A DNA stretch of 64,000 bases, from the NCBI GenBank assembly GCA_030028905.1, contig JALDYZ010000002.1, forward strand, positions 310,001 through 374,000, in the 5' to 3' direction. Source of the stretch: Ferirhizobium litorale (GTDB taxonomy: Bacteria; Pseudomonadota; Alphaproteobacteria; Rhizobiales; Rhizobiaceae). Below the pieces are notes generated by a model. It was not told where the DNA came from. It did not search any database and saw nothing but the letters and a program-made list of their open reading frames with translations. A program made the position numbers and the translations under genes. This document shows, piece by piece, positions 44,542 to 52,916 of this stretch. Each line of letters begins with the position of its first letter. The stretch's first letter is position 1.

Positions 44542-45201
44542 TCACGCCGGCCGGCAATCGCCGCCATCGCCTCGCGAAGCTTCTTCGCCTGTTTTGCAGC
44601 CCGTCTGGCAAGCCTGTCCTTCCGCCGCCGTTCGTCCCTGTTCGAATGGCGGTCCGGTGCCACTGGCTGCTCCGCCGCCGCCAGCATCGTCAGGACAGCC
44701 GTTGCGTTTCCAGTGCTCGTGAAGCTCCACGGCCTTCTCGTTGATGAGGGTAACGAACCGGGATTTCGCTTGCTCATAGCTTTCGGCGTCCTGTTCGGCC
44801 TCGATGTCGCGGTCGCGGGCAAACTGCCTCTGCAACGCATCGATCTTTTCAAGCGTGCGCACGATCACCGACATCGCCTCGGTCGCGGCCTTGATGTCGG
44901 CGCGGGCAAGCTTCGCCTGCGCATCGTCCTGGCCGTTTTGGCATGCGCCCTCAGCGGCGCGCCGCAAGTCGCGGAACGCCTCGAACTGGCCGCGCATCTC
45001 CAGCGTCATCTCGTTGAGCAGTTGCACGCAGAGATCCCGCGGCTCGGCCGACTTGACCTCCAGGTCGGGTATCGCCGTCTGCGACCGGATGCCTGTGCCC
45101 GGCGGAACGCCCCCGTCCGCCGCCGCCTCGTGACCGTCGCCCGCCGTCCACGTACCGAACAGCGCCGGATCGAGATCGTCGAAGTCGTCGCCTTCCGCCA
45201 T
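44542..45201 (-). CDS. GTA gp1-position protein, candidate small terminase (TerS)
   Basis: Started at MAEGDDFDDLDPALFGTW (45201), the protein has 219 residues: an acidic N-terminus, a long helical middle (about 60-165, with KAATEAMSVIVRTLEKIDALQ and QFARDRDIEAEQDAESYEQAK) and a Gly/Cys-rich basic C-terminus. It lies just before TerL, where RcGTA has its small terminase gp1, but it is about twice as long as I remember for gp1. The frame upstream to 45363 runs through an intrinsic terminator, which argues against a longer protein. Confidence 0.65.
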   Translation of the reverse strand: MAEGDDFDDLDPALFGTWTAGDGHEAAADGGVPPGTGIRSQTAIPDLEVKSAEPRDLCVQLLNEMTLEMRGQFEAFRDLRRAAEGACQNGQDDAQAKLARADIKAATEAMSVIVRTLEKIDALQRQFARDRDIEAEQDAESYEQAKSRFVTLINEKAVELHEHWKRNGCPDDAGGGGAASGTGPPFEQGRTAAEGQACQTGCKTGEEASRGDGGDCRPA

Positions 45202-45572
45202 GTCTGCCCCCGCCCTGCCCCTGCCCGCAATTCGACAGCACAAATCGGCCCGCTCACCTGCGCGAGCGAAGCTGGTTCCGGTCCTGTCTATGGAGAAAAA
45301 GAAAGGCCGGGGAAAACCCGGCCGAATTGCTGGAAGTCTGTGGAACGTGTTCCTTGCGGCCACACCTTCCCGACTGTAGCCAAAACCTAGCAGACAACCG
45401 TAACGCAGTCAAGGACTATTTTCCTATTTCTTGCAATTTCACTCGAATACGCGCTGCCTGACCGGCTAGGCTTCTGTTTTGAAATTTCTATTAACTGTAC
45501 CTAAAATTCGGAAAGTGTCGGCGTGGATCGCGGTTCTTCCCGCTGTGATTGAAGCGTTTCCGCGCCGTCAGA
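45202..45572. other. Intergenic region before the GTA cluster
   Basis: This gap lies between the YcgN-like gene and the GTA, both on the minus strand. It holds the intrinsic terminator at 45286-45323, a short palindrome GGAACGTGTTCC (45345-45356 approximately), and an AT-rich part (about 45410-45525) with a near-match to a CtrA box, TTAA-CTGTACC-TAAA (45491-45505). The GTA promoter should be here. Only GC-rich sequence lies between the terminator and gp1. Confidence 0.6.
45286..45323 (-). terminator. Intrinsic terminator between YcgN-like gene and GTA
   Basis: The stem GGCCGGG (45305-45311) pairs with CCCGGCC (45317-45323) around a GAAAA loop. Read on the minus strand it is followed by TTTCTTTTTCTCC. 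It can end the YcgN-like transcript or act as an attenuator in a GTA leader, being 85 bases before gp1. Confidence 0.82.
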
Positions 45573-46037
45573 TCACCGCCCGCTCCCCACCGTCAGCGGC
45601 CAGTCGACGAGATAATCCTCGAAATCCTCGACATCGACCTCGTCCTCGCTGATGGTGCGGCCGCGAGCGGATATGCCCGCCTGGTGCACTGTGTCGGGGC
45701 TGCCGGACAGCAGCGGGTGCCACCAGTAGAGATCCTCGCCGTCGCGCACCAGCCGGTAGCCGCAGGTCGGCGGCAGCCAGGCGATCTCACGCACGCTTTC
45801 CGGCGTCAGCTGGATGCAGTCGGGAACGATGTCCTTGCGACAGGCATAGTTCGAACACTGGCAGGTGTCGGGGTTGAGCAGCTTGCAGCTGACCGAGGTG
45901 AAGGCCACCTCGCCGGTGTCCCAGTCCTCGAGCTTGTTGAGACAACAGAGGCCGCAGCCGTCGCACAGGCTCTCCCATTGCTCGTGGGTCATTTCCTCGA
46001 GGCTCTTGGTTTTCCAGAAGGGAACTGTGTCCGTCAT
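45573..46037 (-). CDS. YcgN/UPF0260-family cysteine-cluster protein
   Basis: A 154-residue soluble protein beginning [22 protein letters not shown]. The Cys pattern of the Zn/Fe-chelating CxxCxxCC family is present ([12 protein letters not shown]), followed by [19 protein letters not shown] and the ending [12 protein letters not shown]. This matches the UPF0260/YcgN family at its usual length. The function is not established; metal binding is likely. A terminator follows 250 bases downstream. Confidence 0.92.
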   Translation of the reverse strand: MTDTVPFWKTKSLEEMTHEQWESLCDGCGLCCLNKLEDWDTGEVAFTSVSCKLLNPDTCQCSNYACRKDIVPDCIQLTPESVREIAWLPPTCGYRLVRDGEDLYWWHPLLSGSPDTVHQAGISARGRTISEDEVDVEDFEDYLVDWPLTVGSGR

Positions 46038-46210
46038 GCCATCATTCCGGGCGCGATCGGCGATTTTGCCGCCGGGCGCCGCCTTTCACTTGTCCTTTTG
46101 TGCAAATCAACCAATTATCAGCCATTATGGGCTAGTTGACCAGCGGCCGATACGGCCAATACTCTCCCTTTGGAAGCCTGGCGGCGCGCCGTCAAGGGCC
46201 AACAGGCAAC

Positions 46211-48433
46211 ATGCGCGGGAAGCAATCGAAGGTGCAGGACCAAATCCCTCCAGAAAAACGTCCGCGGCGCAAGCGCCACCTGCTTCTCAGGATCGATTCC
46301 TGGATCGATTCGACCATCTGGAACGCCGGCTTCCGCGCCGCCGAAATCTGGGAAGACACCACCATCTTCTTCCGCCGCTTCCGGGTGCGCGGCTGGAAGC
46401 GCGGCGTCTTCGAGATTGCCGGCGAGGCCGCGACGCTCGGTACCGCCGGTTCGGTCGTGCTTCTGGCGCTGGCGCTCCCCGCCTTCGAGGAGACCAAGGA
46501 CGACTGGCGCAACCGCGGCGACTACGCCGTCACCTTCCTCGACCGCTACGGCAACACCATCGGCCATCGCGGCATCATCCACGAGGACGCGGTGCCGATC
46601 GACGAATTGCCGGATCATCTCATCAAGGCGGTGCTGGCCACCGAGGACCGCCGCTTCTTCGAGCATTTCGGCATCGATTTTTTCGGCCTGGCCCGCGCCA
46701 TGACCGAAAATGCCAAGGCCGGCGGCGTCGTGCAGGGCGGCTCGACGCTGACCCAGCAGCTCGCCAAGAACCTGTTCCTCACCAACGAGCGGTCGATCGA
46801 GCGCAAGATCAAGGAGGCCTACCTCGCCGTCTGGCTCGAGGCCAACCTCTCCAAGAAGGAGATCCTCCGGCTCTATCTCGACCGCGCCTATATGGGCGGC
46901 GGCACCTTCGGCGCGGCCGCCGCGGCGCAGTTCTATTTCGGCAAGAGCATCACCGATGTCGACCTTGCCGAATCGGCCATGCTGGCCGGGCTGTTCAAGG
47001 CCCCGGCGAAGTATGCGCCGCACGTCAACCTACCGGCTGCGCGCGCCCGCGCCAACGAGGTGCTGTCCAACCTCGTCCAGGGCGGCATGATGACCGAGGG
47101 TCAGGTGATCGCCGCGCGGCGCAACCCGGCGACCGTCATCGACCGCGCCCAGGTCGAGGCCCCGGACTTCTTCCTCGACTGGGCCTTCGACGAGGTGCAG
47201 CGGATCGCCAAGCTGAGGGGCGTCCCCGAGCATTCGCTGATCGTGCGCACCACCATCGACATGGGCCTGCAGAAGGCGGCCGAGGAATCGGTCGAGACCA
47301 GCCTGCGCGAGTATGGCGAGGGCTATCATGTCAAGCAGGGCGCGCTGGTCCTCGTCGAGAGCGGCGGCGCCGTGCGCGCCATGGTGGGCGGCCGCGACTA
47401 CGGCGAAAGCCAGTTCAACCGTGCCACCCGGGCGCTGCGCCAGCCGGGCTCGTCCTTCAAGGTCTATACCTACTCCGTCGCCATGGAAAAGGGCTTCACG
47501 CCTGAATCCACCATCATCGACGCGCCGATCACCTGGCGCGGCTGGTCGCCGCAGAACTACGCCCGCAAGTATGCCGGCAAGATCACCCTGATGAGCGCGC
47601 TGGCGCGGTCGATCAACACCGTCCCGGTGCGGCTTGCACGCGACGAACTCGGCACCGAACCGATCGCCGCCATGGCCAAGGCCATGGGTGTCGAGACGCC
47701 GATCCGCACCGACAAGACCATGCCGCTCGGCACGTCGGAGGTCACGGTGCTGGACCAGGCGACCGCCTATGCGGTGTTCCCTGCCGGCGGCCTCCAGTCC
47801 CGTCGCCACGGCATCGCGCAGATGATCGGCTACGACGGGCGCATCGTCTATGATTTCGGCCGCGACGAAGCGCCGCCCGAGCGCGTCCTTTCCGAACAGG
47901 CGATGTCGTCGATGAACCGCATCCTCGTCACCATTCCGGTCAGCGGAACGGCGCGCAAGGCCGCCCTCGACAACGGCATCGTCACCGGCGGCAAGACCGG
48001 CACGACACAGGCCTACCGCGACGCCTGGTTCATCGGCTTCACCGGCAACTACACCTGCGCCGTCTGGTTCGGCAACGACGACTATACCTCGACCAACGAG
48101 ATGACCGGCGGGTCGCTGCCCGCCATGACCTTCAAGCGCCTGATGGACTATGCCCATCAGGGCATCGAGCTGAAGCCGATCCCCGGTATCGAGAACCCGC
48201 TTCCGGGCAAGCCGCCGGAAGGCGAGGCGGTCGCCGCGAAGAAGACCGAGGACGGAAGCGAAAGCGGCTTGCCGCCGCTCGTCCGCCCGCGCTCGCTGTC
48301 CTCCGACAGCACCCGCCTGCTGCGCGCGATCTCCAACCAGTTCAAGGACGCCGCCCCGCTTCCGGATCCGCAGAAGGTGGCGGCCATCGAGCAAGCCCCG
48401 GACGTATCGATCCGCAAGGCATCCCGGCCGTGA
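46211..48433 (+). CDS. Class A penicillin-binding protein (PBP1A family)
   Basis: The product has 740 residues from ATG 46211; the frame is open to a TTG at 46136 but lacks support. A basic cytoplasmic tail and one membrane anchor (SVVLLALALPAFEETK region) precede the GT51 glycosyltransferase, with ATEDRRFFEHFGID, GGSTLTQQLAKNLFL and LYLDRAYMGGGTFG. The transpeptidase follows with the active-site SxxK in GSSFKVYTYS, the SxN in RSINTVP and the KTG in GGKTGTTQAYRD. It polymerises and crosslinks peptidoglycan. The C-terminal 70 residues are Pro/Lys-rich. It is a single gene followed by the DUF1214/DUF1254 pair. Confidence 0.95.
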   Translation: MRGKQSKVQDQIPPEKRPRRKRHLLLRIDSWIDSTIWNAGFRAAEIWEDTTIFFRRFRVRGWKRGVFEIAGEAATLGTAGSVVLLALALPAFEETKDDWRNRGDYAVTFLDRYGNTIGHRGIIHEDAVPIDELPDHLIKAVLATEDRRFFEHFGIDFFGLARAMTENAKAGGVVQGGSTLTQQLAKNLFLTNERSIERKIKEAYLAVWLEANLSKKEILRLYLDRAYMGGGTFGAAAAAQFYFGKSITDVDLAESAMLAGLFKAPAKYAPHVNLPAARARANEVLSNLVQGGMMTEGQVIAARRNPATVIDRAQVEAPDFFLDWAFDEVQRIAKLRGVPEHSLIVRTTIDMGLQKAAEESVETSLREYGEGYHVKQGALVLVESGGAVRAMVGGRDYGESQFNRATRALRQPGSSFKVYTYSVAMEKGFTPESTIIDAPITWRGWSPQNYARKYAGKITLMSALARSINTVPVRLARDELGTEPIAAMAKAMGVETPIRTDKTMPLGTSEVTVLDQATAYAVFPAGGLQSRRHGIAQMIGYDGRIVYDFGRDEAPPERVLSEQAMSSMNRILVTIPVSGTARKAALDNGIVTGGKTGTTQAYRDAWFIGFTGNYTCAVWFGNDDYTSTNEMTGGSLPAMTFKRLMDYAHQGIELKPIPGIENPLPGKPPEGEAVAAKKTEDGSESGLPPLVRPRSLSSDSTRLLRAISNQFKDAAPLPDPQKVAAIEQAPDVSIRKASRP

Positions 48434-48511
48434 TCCGCCCCCTCCCCCTGCGGGCGAATCAATGCTAACCCTCGGATATGAACAGGCGAGCTTTAAGGGC
48501 TTCATAGACAC

Positions 48512-49099
48512 GTGTTTCGGGTTCCCCTCCTAGTCGCGACCGGCCTGCTGATCGCCTTCGGCCTTGGCATTGCCTCGACGATCTATGCGTTGAACGCGAC
48601 CATCGGTTTCGGCGCCATCAAGCTCGGCGCCTGGGAGGCCTTTCCGAATGCCCAGACGGCCGATGCCGACCCCTATGCCCGCGCCCACCGCGCCAAGGCC
48701 GGCAAGCTGCTCTACGGCTCCGCCGAGGGCCTGACCTTCACGGCCATGGTCGACGACCGGGGCGACAGGCTGCGGGGATCGTGCAGCTACCGGATTACCG
48801 GACAGACGCCGCCCGCCCGAAACTGGACGCTCTACGTCGCCCGTTTTGACGGGCGTTACCTGTCGCCGAATTCCGACCGTCCCGGATCCACCAACTCCTG
48901 GACGGTCTTGCGCAATCCGGACACAAGCTTCGAAATCGTCGTGTCGCGCGAGGCGCAGTCCGGCAACTGGCTCGCCCTGCCCTCCCGCGGCACCTTCAGC
49001 CTGGCGCTGACGCTGCTCGACACCCCGACCGCCGGCAGTTCCGGGCTGATCGACCTGACCATGCCGAGGATCGAGAAGATCGGGTGCGACAATGCTTAG
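48512..49099 (+). CDS. DUF1214-domain membrane-anchored protein
   Basis: A 195-residue protein started at GTG (48512). The N-terminal hydrophobic segment (PLLVATGLLIAFGLGIASTIYAL) is an anchor or signal. The rest is a beta-rich DUF1214 domain (GSCSYRITGQTPPARNWTLYVARFDG; ending IEKIGCDNA). In many bacteria DUF1254 and DUF1214 form one protein in the order 1254-1214; here they are separate and DUF1214 comes first. The stop overlaps the next gene by 8 bases, so they are made together. Confidence 0.85.
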   Translation: MFRVPLLVATGLLIAFGLGIASTIYALNATIGFGAIKLGAWEAFPNAQTADADPYARAHRAKAGKLLYGSAEGLTFTAMVDDRGDRLRGSCSYRITGQTPPARNWTLYVARFDGRYLSPNSDRPGSTNSWTVLRNPDTSFEIVVSREAQSGNWLALPSRGTFSLALTLLDTPTAGSSGLIDLTMPRIEKIGCDNA

Positions 49100-49661
49100 G
49101 CTGGCCTTCATGATAGCGACCGGCCTCGTCGGCGCCGCCCTGCTGCACCTCGTCATCGTGCTGGCGCTGCCCTATTTCACCGGTCGCGACGCGTACACGC
49201 GCATCCTCTCCTATGACGACGTCAACCGCTTCTTCATGCTGTCGTCGACGCCGGATGCCTCCGGGCTGGCCAACGACGACCCTTACGTCAAGAACGCGGT
49301 GTGCGCCTTTTCGCTCGAGCAAGCGCCGGTGCGGCTGCAGGCGGAAGGTCCGGTGCCGTTCTGGTCGCTGTCGATCTACGACACCGCCTCCAACGAGGTG
49401 TTCAGCATGAACGACCGCACCTCGGTTGACGGAACCGTCGATGTCGTGCTTGCCACCCCGATCCAGATGACGGCGCTGCGCAAGGCGCTGCCGGAAGCGC
49501 TGGGGCAATCGATCCTGGTGGAAGTTCCGCAGACGGAGGAGGGCTATACGGTGCTGCGCACGCTGGCCCCGCAAAGGAGCCTCGAAGAGGCGGCACAGAC
49601 GTTCCTCACCACCGCATCCTGCCAGCCGCTTACCGCGGGTGAGGCCGCCCGCTCGGACTGA
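49092..49661 (+). CDS. DUF1254-domain membrane-anchored protein
   Basis: A 189-residue partner of the preceding gene, with an N-terminal membrane segment (FMIATGLVGAALLHLVIVLALPYF). The domain continues DPYVKNAVCAFSLEQAPVRLQAEGPVPFWSLSIYD, typical of DUF1254. It overlaps the DUF1214 gene by 8 bases. The pair probably forms a periplasmic heteromer; the function is unknown. It ends before a short convergent gene on the other strand. Confidence 0.85.
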   Translation: MLRLAFMIATGLVGAALLHLVIVLALPYFTGRDAYTRILSYDDVNRFFMLSSTPDASGLANDDPYVKNAVCAFSLEQAPVRLQAEGPVPFWSLSIYDTASNEVFSMNDRTSVDGTVDVVLATPIQMTALRKALPEALGQSILVEVPQTEEGYTVLRTLAPQRSLEEAAQTFLTTASCQPLTAGEAARSD

Positions 49662-49707
49662 AGGCAACCCATGCGCGCGCCCCAGCGGGCGCGCGGCCGT
49701 TTCAAAA

Positions 49708-49869
49708 TCACTTCTTGGCTGACGTTACGGCGGGCTTTGCCACCGGCGTCGGGATCGGCTCGTAGCGGACGCCCGTGAACCACAGGATCTTGGCGACGAT
49801 GGGCGGTGCCGGAGGCAACGGGCGTTGTGACCGGTCCAGCCTTTTGCCGATATCTACAATCTCTGCCAT
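49708..49869 (-). CDS. Small protein, 53 aa, unknown
   Basis: Started at MAEIVDIGKRLDRSQ (49869), with GGAG before the ATG; two further in-frame Met codons lie upstream. The product is Pro-rich with one moderately hydrophobic stretch (PPIVAKILWFTGVRY) and a Lys/Ala tail (PAVTSAKK). I do not recognise it. It is convergent with the DUF1254 gene. Confidence 0.55.
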   Translation of the reverse strand: MAEIVDIGKRLDRSQRPLPPAPPIVAKILWFTGVRYEPIPTPVAKPAVTSAKK

Positions 49870-50491
49870 GCGCGTCTCCATTCGGTTGGCTTGAGACGGA
49901 TGAACCAATGACTGAACTACTCTGCGTTTGCGGATATTCCATGCGTTCGGCCCGAGCGGCCATGACCTGAGGAGAAGACGGACCCTTGCGGGATCGTGCC
50001 ATGAGGTTTGTGTCGATATGCCCCAATCCCTGCATAGGCAGGGTTCTCCACCAGCCGGCGGCTATCATGCCACCCAAGACACTAATGACTTATATTCGAA
50101 ACTTCAAATATCCCCTGCGCGAATTTTGAACACATTATGGTTAACGGAACGTTAATTATGCCTTGCCGCCAGCGCCGGGAGAGCCACAGCCCCCGGCAAT
50201 CCGTGGTATTGGTGCTTTCAGCCCGTGGATTTGATTAAAATTCTAATAAAATTTACCGGCGATTAACGATGGTGGCGCTAAGCTTCTCTCTCGAGTCCCG
50301 GTCTGTCGTCGCCCGTCACAGCGACGTACGAACGGCTCGAAATTAGATGTAAAATCAGGGTTTTGCCGGACAGGGCATCGCTTGCTCTGCGACCGGGATC
50401 AACTGGGATGTGTTGATGTGGGTGCGCCGTGACCGACAGGTTCCGAGAACTGGAAAGGCCCCCGGCCGTGCGAAGGAAGGATGTCGTTCTG
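49870..50491. other. Long intergenic region with a CtrA-type box
   Basis: About 620 bases lie between the divergent small gene and the DUF2336 gene. Most of 50080-50350 is AT-rich. It carries the perfect TTAA-N7-TTAA box at 50141-50155 and a GC hairpin candidate (GCCGGG ... CCCGGC, about 50173-50198) soon after it. No credible ORF longer than a few tens of codons is present. A small RNA or a long leader could fill it. Confidence 0.5.
50141..50155. promoter_or_regulatory. Perfect CtrA-type box
   Basis: TTAACGGAACGTTAA matches TTAA-N7-TTAA exactly and is nearly palindromic (GTTAACGGAACGTTAAT). It lies about 340 bases before the DUF2336 start at 50492 and about 270 bases before the divergent small gene. 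The assignment to CtrA is from consensus only. Confidence 0.6.
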
Positions 50492-51487
50492 ATGGCGACG
50501 GTCACGAGTTTCGAGTCCATGTCGCATCCCTCTAGGTCCGCACTGCGTCAATTTGCCGAACTGTTCGAGCCGCTGTTCCACGCTTCCTCCGAGGAAGCCC
50601 GCCGCCAGGCAGTCGCAGCCCTTTCCCAATGCGACCACGTGCCGCCGGCGGTCGCCCTCTTCATCGGCTGCCAGCCGATCGCCGTTGCCGCTCCCTTCCT
50701 TTCCTGTTCACCGGCGCTCGACGACGAAACGCTCGTCACCATCGCCCGCACCCAGGGGGCCGCGCATACGCGCGCGATCGTCCGGCGCGAAAGGCTGTCG
50801 CCCGCCGTGATCGACGCGCTGGTCGGCCTGCGCCACCTCGATGCGCCCCGCAAGGCCGACCCCCTGCGCGACAGTCGCCCGGTGGAAGCACCGTTGGGCG
50901 CCTCCCCTGCCGACCCTTCGGATGCAAAGGTTGCCGGACAGCTGCTCACCGCCGCCGAGCGCGAGGAAAGCCTGCGCCGGCAGTTGAAGGAACTTGTCCG
51001 CCATCTCTATCGCGGCGACGACGATCGTCTCGGACTGCGCACCGTCAGCGACACGCAGAACGCCCTGCTGGTGCGCTTTGCCCGCCTGCGCGAGGCCGTC
51101 GACTTCGTCACCACGCTGGCCGATGCGCTGACCTCCAGCCGCGCGCTGGCCGAACGCATCCTGCTCGATCTTTCGGGCCACCAACTGGCGACGACCCTCG
51201 TCGGTATCGGCATGCAGGCGCGCGACATCGCCTTCGTCCTGTGCCGCTTCTACCCCCACCTCGCCGACAGGGACGGCGACAGCGACCGGGCAACCGCCAT
51301 GCTCGCCGCTCTCGATCCCGGCGAATGCGCCGCCCGGGTCGACGCCTGGCGGCATGCCGACGACTACACCTTCGACGGGCGCGAACGGGTCATTGCCGGT
51401 AATCGCGAACGGGCGCCGGCTGCAGCCCCCCGCGGGCAAACCGCTGCCCGGCCCCCGCAACGCCTGTTCGGCCGGGCCGGCAAATAG
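50492..51487 (+). CDS. DUF2336-family protein
   Basis: A 331-residue soluble, helical protein (352 from GTG 50429). MATVTSFESMSHPSRSALRQFAELFE opens a HEAT-like repeat region in the style of the alphaproteobacterial DUF2336 family: DEETLVTIARTQGAAHTRAIVRRERLSPAVIDALV, and later DIAFVLCRFYPHL. The C-terminus is Arg/Pro-rich and disordered. The function is unknown. GGAAGG lies 11 bases before the ATG. A perfect CtrA-type box is upstream, so cell-cycle control is possible. Confidence 0.82.
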   Translation: MATVTSFESMSHPSRSALRQFAELFEPLFHASSEEARRQAVAALSQCDHVPPAVALFIGCQPIAVAAPFLSCSPALDDETLVTIARTQGAAHTRAIVRRERLSPAVIDALVGLRHLDAPRKADPLRDSRPVEAPLGASPADPSDAKVAGQLLTAAEREESLRRQLKELVRHLYRGDDDRLGLRTVSDTQNALLVRFARLREAVDFVTTLADALTSSRALAERILLDLSGHQLATTLVGIGMQARDIAFVLCRFYPHLADRDGDSDRATAMLAALDPGECAARVDAWRHADDYTFDGRERVIAGNRERAPAAAPRGQTAARPPQRLFGRAGK

Positions 51488-51520
51488 ATGCCGCGGAGCT
51501 GCAACTGCTGACTGCGGAAA

Positions 51521-51871
51521 TCACTCGCCGTCGGGAACGGCAATCGGCAGGAGGTCGCCGATCTCGTCGAGCTCGAATTCCACGATCCAGAGATCGGGAT
51601 CGAACTTCAGCTCCCGCTGGAGACGCTCCGCAACCTCGCCCGGCGCAGCCCGGTCGAGCAGGCGCTCGAACAGCCGGCCGTCGCTGTCGCCTTCATCGAA
51701 AAAGCTCTGCGGTGCGGGTGCGAACAGCGACTCGGAGCCGTCGCGAAAACGTTGGCGGATGAAGATGGCGCCCGAACTGTCGGCCCCCTTGTGCTCGACC
51801 GCCGCAAAGCCGCCCTGGGCGAAGACCCGGCGGTTCAATGCCGACACGAAGATTTCCGTCCTGATGCGCAT
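51521..51871 (-). CDS. DUF1491-family protein
   Basis: A 116-residue soluble protein beginning MRIRTEIFVSALNRRVFAQGG, with GADSSGAIFIRQR, ESLFAPAPQSFF and the closing RELKFDPDLWIVEFELDEIGDLLPI. These blocks are typical of DUF1491, a small alphaproteobacterial family of unknown function and this length. It is convergent with the DUF2336 gene (34 bases) and lies ahead of the LysR gene, which ends 25 bases beyond its start. Confidence 0.85.
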   Translation of the reverse strand: MRIRTEIFVSALNRRVFAQGGFAAVEHKGADSSGAIFIRQRFRDGSESLFAPAPQSFFDEGDSDGRLFERLLDRAAPGEVAERLQRELKFDPDLWIVEFELDEIGDLLPIAVPDGE

Positions 51872-51895
51872 GCGCTGCCTATAGCGCGCGCCGCC

Positions 51896-52816
51896 TCAAA
51901 TCACAACGCCATGGACATCCCTGCCGGTCAGTCGACCGCGCTGCTGTTGCCCGAAACGGGCGAGGACCGCGACAACCGCGTCGCTGGCCAGCCGCACGCG
52001 CGGCAAGTCGGTTGACTGCTCGTGCAGCAACATCCAGAGGTCCGGCATCAGCCTCGGTGTTTCCGGCAGCACCTCGACCAGCCCGGAGACTCCGCCGGCA
52101 AAGCTCGGCAGCACTGCAATCCCAAGGCCCTTTCTGACAGCGGCCACCTGCGCGCCGAGCGACGACAGCCGCAGGGCGGGCGTGAGGCCGGGACACAGCG
52201 CCTCGAGCCATGCGGCCATGGTGAGATAGCGCAGATCTTCGGTCCAGCCGATGACCCGATGGCGATGCAACTCGGCGGGGCTGGCCGGAGCGCCATTGCG
52301 GGCGATGTAGTCCGGTGCGGCATAGAGGCCAAAATCGACGTGACCGAGCTTGCGCTGGCGATAGCTGCCTCGCTCCGGGCGCACCAGCCTCAGGACGATA
52401 TCGGCCTCCTCGCCCGCGAGCCGCACCGGCCGGACGGTGGAGTGCATCTCGATGCGGATATCCGGATGGCCAATGAGGAAATCCGCTAGTCCCGGCAGCA
52501 GCACCTCCTGCCCGAGCAATTCCGGCGCGTCGATGCGCACCGGTCCGGCGAGGTCGCTGTCCTTCTCGCGCGCAGTGCGCTCGAAGACGCGCATCTGGGC
52601 CTCGGCTCGCTCCGCCGGTGACAGCAGCTCCTTTCCTGCCGGTGTCAGATCATACCCATCGCGATGCGGGCGGAAGAGCTTGACCTGCAATGCGGCCTCC
52701 AACGCCTCGATCCGCCGCGAGACCGTGGACGCGCTGACGCCAAGCCGGGCGGAAGCCGCGCTCAGCGAGCGGGCATTGGCTACAGCCAGGAAGAACTTCA
52801 GGTCGTTCCAATCCAT
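51896..52816 (-). CDS. LysR-family transcriptional regulator
   Basis: Started at MDWNDLKFFLAVANARSLS (52816; GGAAAG just before) the protein has 306 residues. The N-terminal winged HTH (ASARLGVSASTVSRRIEALEAAL) and the C-terminal periplasmic-binding-type effector domain (about 90-300) have normal lengths. The frame upstream to 52948 is not used. It diverges from a quinone oxidoreductase gene with a 100-base shared promoter region, so it most likely controls that gene, as is usual for LysR pairs. Confidence 0.92.
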   Translation of the reverse strand: MDWNDLKFFLAVANARSLSAASARLGVSASTVSRRIEALEAALQVKLFRPHRDGYDLTPAGKELLSPAERAEAQMRVFERTAREKDSDLAGPVRIDAPELLGQEVLLPGLADFLIGHPDIRIEMHSTVRPVRLAGEEADIVLRLVRPERGSYRQRKLGHVDFGLYAAPDYIARNGAPASPAELHRHRVIGWTEDLRYLTMAAWLEALCPGLTPALRLSSLGAQVAAVRKGLGIAVLPSFAGGVSGLVEVLPETPRLMPDLWMLLHEQSTDLPRVRLASDAVVAVLARFGQQQRGRLTGRDVHGVVI

Positions 52817-52916
52817 CTTGCTTTCCATTTTTAGAAAATCGGATTGCAAAAGGGTTTCTCGACTTGTGGCAAAAGGCAAGTGATCTTTGAAAAATCCATT
52901 CATAGCGGGGACCATT

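Larger units (their letters stand above)
27468..45201 (-). mobile_element. Gene transfer agent (RcGTA-type) cluster
   Basis: About 17.7 kb contains the RcGTA gene order on the minus strand: terminase, portal, 3.5, protease, capsid, connector, head closure, DUF3168, major tail, gp10, gp10.1, tape measure, gp12, gp13, peptidase gp14 and gp15, then a holin-like gene. There is no integrase, replication gene, repressor or attachment site, which separates a GTA from a prophage. All structural ORFs appear open. Insertions are an endolysin, a Dabb gene, a 41-codon plus-strand ORF, an antisense MFS gene and two palindromic repeats. GTAs package random host DNA for transfer; whether this one is active is unknown. 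Confidence 0.88.

Noticed and set aside
27468-45201. Interpretation as an ordinary prophage
   Set aside because: No integrase, excisionase, repressor, replication genes or att repeats were seen, and the gene order is that of RcGTA.
47030-48511. 493-codon minus-strand ORF opposite the PBP gene
   Set aside because: Antisense shadow of a gene with all glycosyltransferase and transpeptidase motifs.
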